Shown here in pieces: positions 30,939 to 34,978 of a stretch of 34,978 nt of DNA. A program made the translations under genes and the position numbers. A model generated the notes under the pieces. It was not told the DNA's origin. It ran no database searches and saw only the letters and a program-made list of their open reading frames with translations. The stretch comes from Cognatishimia sp. F0-27. GTDB taxonomy: Bacteria; Pseudomonadota; Alphaproteobacteria; Rhodobacterales; Rhodobacteraceae. The stretch is taken from positions 1 to 34,978 of the forward strand of contig NZ_JAFMPQ010000046.1 of NCBI RefSeq assembly GCF_020667845.1, read 5' to 3'. Positions within the stretch are counted from its first letter, which is position 1. The number at the start of each line of letters is the position of its first letter.

Positions 30939-32225
30939 TCAGGCAAACTCGGTCAGGTCATGGATCTGGTCGGGGTCCAGGTCTCGGCAGGTCGCCTCAT
31001 CCCATGGCAAACCCTCCCGGACAAGGTCGAAAGCGCCGCCCCTGCCGACCAAAACGACATCTGCGACACGCGGCCACGCACAGCCTTTGGTGCAGCCCGA
31101 AACGTGCAGGCTGCGCCCCGCAAGACGCGGCGCGAGCCGTGTGGCCAATGCGCGGGTCTCGACGCTGGCCTGCGGGCAATAGGGCGCTCCCGGGCAGGCA
31201 TGGGTGGTCAGGATCGGGTCTTGCGGATCGCTGACGAAGCCCGTCGCCTGCCCGATCGTTGCCCCCTTGAACAACAAGCGCCGGTCGAGCATCAGCCGCA
31301 GCGCCTCGGGACGATGGGTCTGGATGGCCGCGGCGAGATCGCCGCTGCGCATGGAGCCAAAGGCGACGCCGAGCACCGTACCAAAGGCGACGCCCGCTGC
31401 CGGGCCAAAGGCGCACCGGCCCAGCGCGGTTGGGCCAGGCACCGTCTTGCCACCCCCTGTCTGAAAACGCCGCGCCCCGCCTGGCCCGTCCGCCCGGCCC
31501 GGTGCGACAGGACCGCAAGCCGGTTGCAGCGACGCTGCGCCCGACGCAGCCGGGCAGGGGGCCGCGCGCGGGGCAACGCCCTGAAACCGCTCCGGCAATG
31601 CGACCCCGCGCAGGTGCCGCGCCATCCGCCCGGCCTCGCGCCCGCCGCTTTGCACAAACCAGCGCGCCAGCGCCGCAAGGTCGGCGACCGCCTGCTCAAG
31701 CGTCGTGGCAAAGCCCGTCCCCGCCCCGTCCGCGCGCAGCACAAGCCGCCCGTCCACCGCCCGCTCAAACCGGAAATCCGCAGAGCCGTGACCCAGCATC
31801 GGCTGCCCGCCCGTGTCGAGCGCAAAGCCCATCTTCTCCGGCAAGGCCGGCAGGGTGGGCAGTCCCGCGACGAGCGCCTCGTAAAGCGTCGCGGTCGGAT
31901 CGCCCGTCTGCCAATCCATCGGCATCAGGATGTTGCGCATGCCCTCGACGGCCGGGTCCGCATCGATCACCCCCAGAGCGTCCAGCGCCGCCAGCAACGC
32001 GCCGTGCTTATCCGCCGCCACGCCGCGCAGTTGCAGGTTCGCGCGCGACGTGATGTCGAGCGTCCCGTTGCCGAACCGCTCCGCCAATTCGCACAGCCCC
32101 AGCGCCTGTTCCGGGCTCAGCTCTGCGCGGAACGGCCTGACCCGGACAACCAGCCCGTCGCCCGACATCATCGGCCGATGCGCCCCCGGACACCACCCCC
32201 TGACCAGCGGAACCGCGTCGCTCAT
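30939..32225 (-). CDS. cobG: Precorrin-3B synthase, CobG
   Basis: Oxygen-dependent monooxygenase of the sulfite/nitrite reductase fold that hydroxylates precorrin-3A to precorrin-3B, the step that marks the aerobic pathway. 428 residues. The N-terminal ferredoxin-like half has [11 protein letters not shown] and [23 protein letters not shown]. The C-terminal half carries four cluster cysteines, CPGAPYC and CTKGC, spaced as C-x5-C and C-x3-C, within [15 protein letters not shown] and [12 protein letters not shown]. Between the halves (about 220-310) lies a Gly/Ala/Pro-rich linker with a repeated GVAFG unit, longer than I expect for the family. The start overlaps the cobN stop as ATGA. Confidence 0.94.
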   Translation of the reverse strand: MSDAVPLVRGWCPGAHRPMMSGDGLVVRVRPFRAELSPEQALGLCELAERFGNGTLDITSRANLQLRGVAADKHGALLAALDALGVIDADPAVEGMRNILMPMDWQTGDPTATLYEALVAGLPTLPALPEKMGFALDTGGQPMLGHGSADFRFERAVDGRLVLRADGAGTGFATTLEQAVADLAALARWFVQSGGREAGRMARHLRGVALPERFQGVAPRAAPCPAASGAASLQPACGPVAPGRADGPGGARRFQTGGGKTVPGPTALGRCAFGPAAGVAFGTVLGVAFGSMRSGDLAAAIQTHRPEALRLMLDRRLLFKGATIGQATGFVSDPQDPILTTHACPGAPYCPQASVETRALATRLAPRLAGRSLHVSGCTKGCAWPRVADVVLVGRGGAFDLVREGLPWDEATCRDLDPDQIHDLTEFA

Positions 32226-34978
32226 GCCGTCTCCCCGCCCGCGCGGGCCTCCTCCAGCGAAGCGCGCACCGAATTGCGCCGCGTCTGCCACAGACCGGCG
32301 TCAAGCAGCTCCGCAAACCGCGCCTGCATGGCCGCATGGGCCTGCGCGTTTTCCGCCCGCAGGAAGGCGTCGGTTTCCGGATCACCCAGCGTTGCGGCGT
32401 GATACAGATCGAACAGATGCGGCGACACCGCGCCCGCCAGATGCGCAAAGGCCGCCATGTTGTCGAGCGTCGCGGCAATCTCCGCCGCCCCGCGGAACCC
32501 GTGTGCCCGCATCCCCGCGATCCAGGCCGGGTTGGCGGCGCGGGCCAGCACCACGCGGGCAATCTCCTCGGGAAGGCTGCGCGCGCGCGGGCGCTCCGGG
32601 TCCGTGTTGTCGAGATGATAGAGCGTCGCCGTGCCGCCTGTCACCGCCTTGGCCGCCGCAAATCCCGCCTCATGCGCGGCATAATCCGCGGCCATCAACA
32701 GATCGGTCTCCGGCAGATCCTGAAGGTGCACAAAGGCATCCGCCTGCGCGATCCGCTCCGCGATCCCGGCCGCGTCGCGCATCGGTGTCTCGCCGTCCAG
32801 AGCCCAGGCCGACGCGTCGAGCCAGGCCTGCCCCGCCGCCGCGCGCCCCTCCGGTCCATAGGCCTCCATGGCCTGCCCCATGCCCAGTCCGAACCGGCCC
32901 GGCGCCGGTCCGTAAACCCGCGCCAGCCCGTCCTGTCCCGCATAGGGGTTCCAATCCGCCGCCTCGTCGCGCGCCGCCAGCGCCCGCACCGCCTGACCGT
33001 AAAGCGTCGAGAGCGTGGGGAACACGTCGCGGAACAGGCCCGATACCCGCAACGTCACGTCGATGCGCGGCCGCTCCAGCTCCGCGATGGGCAGAACCTC
33101 GATCCCCGACACCCGCTCCGATCCCGCATCCCAGACCGGGCGCACGCCCAGAAGATGCAGCGCCATGGCAAATTCCTCGCCCGCGGTGCGCATCGTCGCC
33201 GAGCCCCAGAGATCCACGATCAGCCCGCGCGGCCAATCGCCCTCTTCCTGCAAATGCCGCCGCACCAGCTCTTCGGCCAGCACCACACCCTGCGCATGGG
33301 CCGCCCGCGTCGGCACGGCCCGCGGATCGGTCGTGAACAGGTTGCGCCCCGTGGGCAGCACGTCGCTGCGCCCGCGATAGGGCGAGCCCGACGGCCCCGC
33401 CGCGATCCGCCGCCCGTCCAGCGCGTCGATGAGTGCCTGCCGTTCCGCCGCCGCCGAAACCGATGCGTCAAACGGGCCGTGCGTCGCGGGCGGCTCGCCC
33501 CAGACATGCAGCCCCTCGCCGAACTGGCTCTCCTTGATGTCACAGACGAAGCGGTCGATTCGGGTGATCGCCTCCGCGCTGCACCCGGCGCGGTCGAGCC
33601 CGAGGTCATCCTCGACCCCGCGCGCCTGCGCCTCGGCCCGGATATCCGCCTGCAACCGGTCCCGCCGGCGTGGGTCAAGGCCGTCGGCATTGGAAAACTC
33701 GTCGAGCAGCGCTTCCAGATGGGCCAGATGATCCGGCGTTTCGCTGTCGCGCAGCGGCGGCGGGACATGGCCGAGCGTGACCGCGCCGATCCGCCGTTTG
33801 GCCTGCGCCGCCTCGCCGGGGTCGTTCACGATGAACGGGTAGATCACCGGCAGCGCGCCGGTGAGCGCCTCGGGCCAGCACGCCCGCGACAGTGCCACGG
33901 ATTTGCCCGGCAACCATTCCAGCGTGCCGTGCGCGCCGATATGCACCAGCGCATCCGCCCGGTCCTGAAGCCAGAGGTAAAAGGCCACATAGGCGTGGCG
34001 TGGCACCCGCGACAGGTCGTGATAGCTGTCGTCGCGCTGGGCCGGGACACCGCGCTCCGGCTGCAACGCCACCAGCGCATGGCCGAGCGACAGCGCGGCA
34101 AAGGCAAACCCGTCGCCATCGCAATCGGGATCGTCCTCCGGTGCGCCCCAGGCGTCCTCAAGGTCGCGCTGCAGTGCCTCCGGCAAGCGGCCCAGCGCGG
34201 CGCGATATGCGTCCAGCGACCAGCGCATGCCGCGCGCGAGCAGCCCCGTCGCAAGCTCCGGCTCCGCCTCCCCACAGGCATAGCCCGCTTCGCGCAGATG
34301 CCGCAGGATTGCCCGCGCCGAAGCCGGCGCATCGAGCCCGACCGCGTGGCCCATGTTCCAATCCTTGCCCGGATAGGTCGACAGAACCAGCGCCACCCGC
34401 CGCGCCGCGACCGGCTTGCGCGCCAGCGCCAGCCAGCCGTCGACCCGCGCTACCACGGCGGCGATGCGCTCCGCATGCGGCGCATGGGCGTAGCGGGAAA
34501 ATTCAAGATGCGGGTCGCGCGCGCCCGGCTCCTTGAAGGACACCACGCCCCCCATCAGGCGCCCGTCCACCTCCGGCAGCACCACATGCATGGCCAGATC
34601 GGTGGGCGACAGACCGCGCTCCGCCCCCTCCCAGGCATCGCGCGTCGCGGTGGACAGCGCCACCTGGAAGACCGGGCATGCGCCCGCATCGAGTGGCGAG
34701 CGGCCATCGGCCCCCTTGCCGCTGAACGCGGTGGCATTGACGATGGCATCGGGCGCGAAGGCCTGGACCTGGCGGCGCAGCCAGCCCGCCGCACCGGGCT
34801 CCTTGAGCGATGGGGCAAACAACGCCTGGACAACGTGGCCCCGTGCCGTGAAGGCCGCAACCAGCGCCTCGATCGGCGCAAGATCCGCCGCCACCAGATA
34901 GGACCGGTAAAAAACAACCAGCACCCGGGCCTTCTTTGGGCTGGAAATATCCCGGGGGGTGCGGGGGGCAGGCCCCCC
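32222..34978 (-). CDS. cobN: Cobaltochelatase subunit CobN (5' end beyond the window)
   Basis: Large subunit of the ATP-dependent cobaltochelatase that inserts Co(II) into hydrogenobyrinic acid a,c-diamide together with CobS and CobT. 918 codons are visible; full CobN is roughly 1,080-1,275 residues, so about 150-350 residues lie beyond the right edge. Recognisable parts: [95 protein letters not shown] and [33 protein letters not shown]. The frame is open to the edge. The outermost residues ([16 protein letters not shown]) come from a palindromic repeat-like stretch and look unlike CobN. A GTG at 34924 could be a start if the gene is N-terminally truncated. Confidence 0.95.
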   Translation of the reverse strand, partial: GGPAPRTPRDISSPKKARVLVVFYRSYLVAADLAPIEALVAAFTARGHVVQALFAPSLKEPGAAGWLRRQVQAFAPDAIVNATAFSGKGADGRSPLDAGACPVFQVALSTATRDAWEGAERGLSPTDLAMHVVLPEVDGRLMGGVVSFKEPGARDPHLEFSRYAHAPHAERIAAVVARVDGWLALARKPVAARRVALVLSTYPGKDWNMGHAVGLDAPASARAILRHLREAGYACGEAEPELATGLLARGMRWSLDAYRAALGRLPEALQRDLEDAWGAPEDDPDCDGDGFAFAALSLGHALVALQPERGVPAQRDDSYHDLSRVPRHAYVAFYLWLQDRADALVHIGAHGTLEWLPGKSVALSRACWPEALTGALPVIYPFIVNDPGEAAQAKRRIGAVTLGHVPPPLRDSETPDHLAHLEALLDEFSNADGLDPRRRDRLQADIRAEAQARGVEDDLGLDRAGCSAEAITRIDRFVCDIKESQFGEGLHVWGEPPATHGPFDASVSAAAERQALIDALDGRRIAAGPSGSPYRGRSDVLPTGRNLFTTDPRAVPTRAAHAQGVVLAEELVRRHLQEEGDWPRGLIVDLWGSATMRTAGEEFAMALHLLGVRPVWDAGSERVSGIEVLPIAELERPRIDVTLRVSGLFRDVFPTLSTLYGQAVRALAARDEAADWNPYAGQDGLARVYGPAPGRFGLGMGQAMEAYGPEGRAAAGQAWLDASAWALDGETPMRDAAGIAERIAQADAFVHLQDLPETDLLMAADYAAHEAGFAAAKAVTGGTATLYHLDNTDPERPRARSLPEEIARVVLARAANPAWIAGMRAHGFRGAAEIAATLDNMAAFAHLAGAVSPHLFDLYHAATLGDPETDAFLRAENAQAHAAMQARFAELLDAGLWQTRRNSVRASLEEARAGGETA
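34928..34978. repeat. GC-rich palindromic repeat-like sequence inside or just before cobN
   Basis: On the minus strand a G6/C6 hairpin and GCACCCCCCGGGATATTTCC are followed by AGCCCAAAGAAG. From memory this resembles a dispersed intergenic repeat of Rhodobacterales (CCCCCGCACCCCCCGGAGTATTT type). It is cut by the window edge. Here it is in frame with the CobN reading frame. Confidence 0.45.

Noticed and set aside
34922-34924. GTG at 34924 as the true cobN start
   Set aside because: The frame stays open to the edge and CobN homologues have a further N-terminal domain before [10 protein letters not shown]. It remains possible only if the gene is truncated or split.
1-34978. CRISPR array, tRNA or rRNA genes, insertion sequences or prophage genes
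   Set aside because: Repeats present are two- or three-copy and not regularly spaced; no tRNA cloverleaf, rRNA, transposase or integrase sequence was recognised by eye.

Overview
The window is a high-GC (roughly 65% by eye) bacterial chromosome segment that fits the order Rhodobacterales (Roseobacter group). The reasons are tuf/S10-type ribosomal gene order, a Tat-exported TRAP transporter binding protein, an aerobic (CobG/CobN-type) cobalamin pathway with a free-standing CbiM-like cobalt permease, dense ATGA-overlapped operons, and a GC-rich palindromic sequence at the right edge that resembles an intergenic repeat I know from this order. The species cannot be named from the sequence.

Layout. 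(1) 1-2321: start of the S10 ribosomal operon, rpsJ-rplC-rplD-rplW, closed by a strong bidirectional terminator instead of running on into rplB. (2) 2378-10086, minus strand: a seven-gene operon, read from the right as an N-formylglutamate-amidohydrolase-family enzyme, TRAP DctQ, DctM and DctP, a glutamine-synthetase-like ligase, an aldehyde dehydrogenase and an iron-type alcohol dehydrogenase. It is divergent from an RpiR-family regulator (10204-11058). The enzyme set suggests uptake of an amine or amino alcohol, glutamylation, two-step oxidation and release of glutamate; the substrate is unknown. (3) 11155-20954: a LysR regulator divergent from a peptide/opine-type ABC transporter (binding protein, two permeases, a fused double ATPase), then allophanate hydrolase and a RidA-family protein. 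A second amidase-signature enzyme converges on this unit. This looks like uptake and hydrolysis of a urea-like or amide nitrogen source. (4) 21259-34978, minus strand except cobK: aerobic cobalamin corrin-ring synthesis. Read from the right edge: cobN (5' part off the window), cobG, cobH, cobI, two 10-codon mini-ORFs, cobJ, cobK (opposite strand), cobL, cobE, cobM, cobB, cobA, a cobalamin riboswitch, a CbiM-like cobalt permease, a terminator, and finally cobF.

How the cobalamin genes work together: CobA methylates uroporphyrinogen III. CobI, CobG, CobJ, CobM, CobF, CobK, CobL and CobH convert precorrin-2 to hydrogenobyrinic acid. CobB amidates it to the a,c-diamide and CobN is the large subunit of the cobaltochelatase. 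All ring-building enzymes from uroporphyrinogen III to the chelatase large subunit are here. CobS, CobT, cobalt reduction, adenosylation and nucleotide-loop assembly genes are not in the window.

Most notable points: a relay of two 10-codon ORFs between cobI and cobJ, generated by a 29-bp tandem repeat and joined by consecutive ATGA overlaps; cobL and cobK starting on opposite strands within one CATG; an apparent in-frame palindromic repeat in cobN; a solo CbiM under its own B12 riboswitch inside the cob cluster; and the putative gamma-glutamyl amine pathway. Several interpretations are inference and are marked as such.
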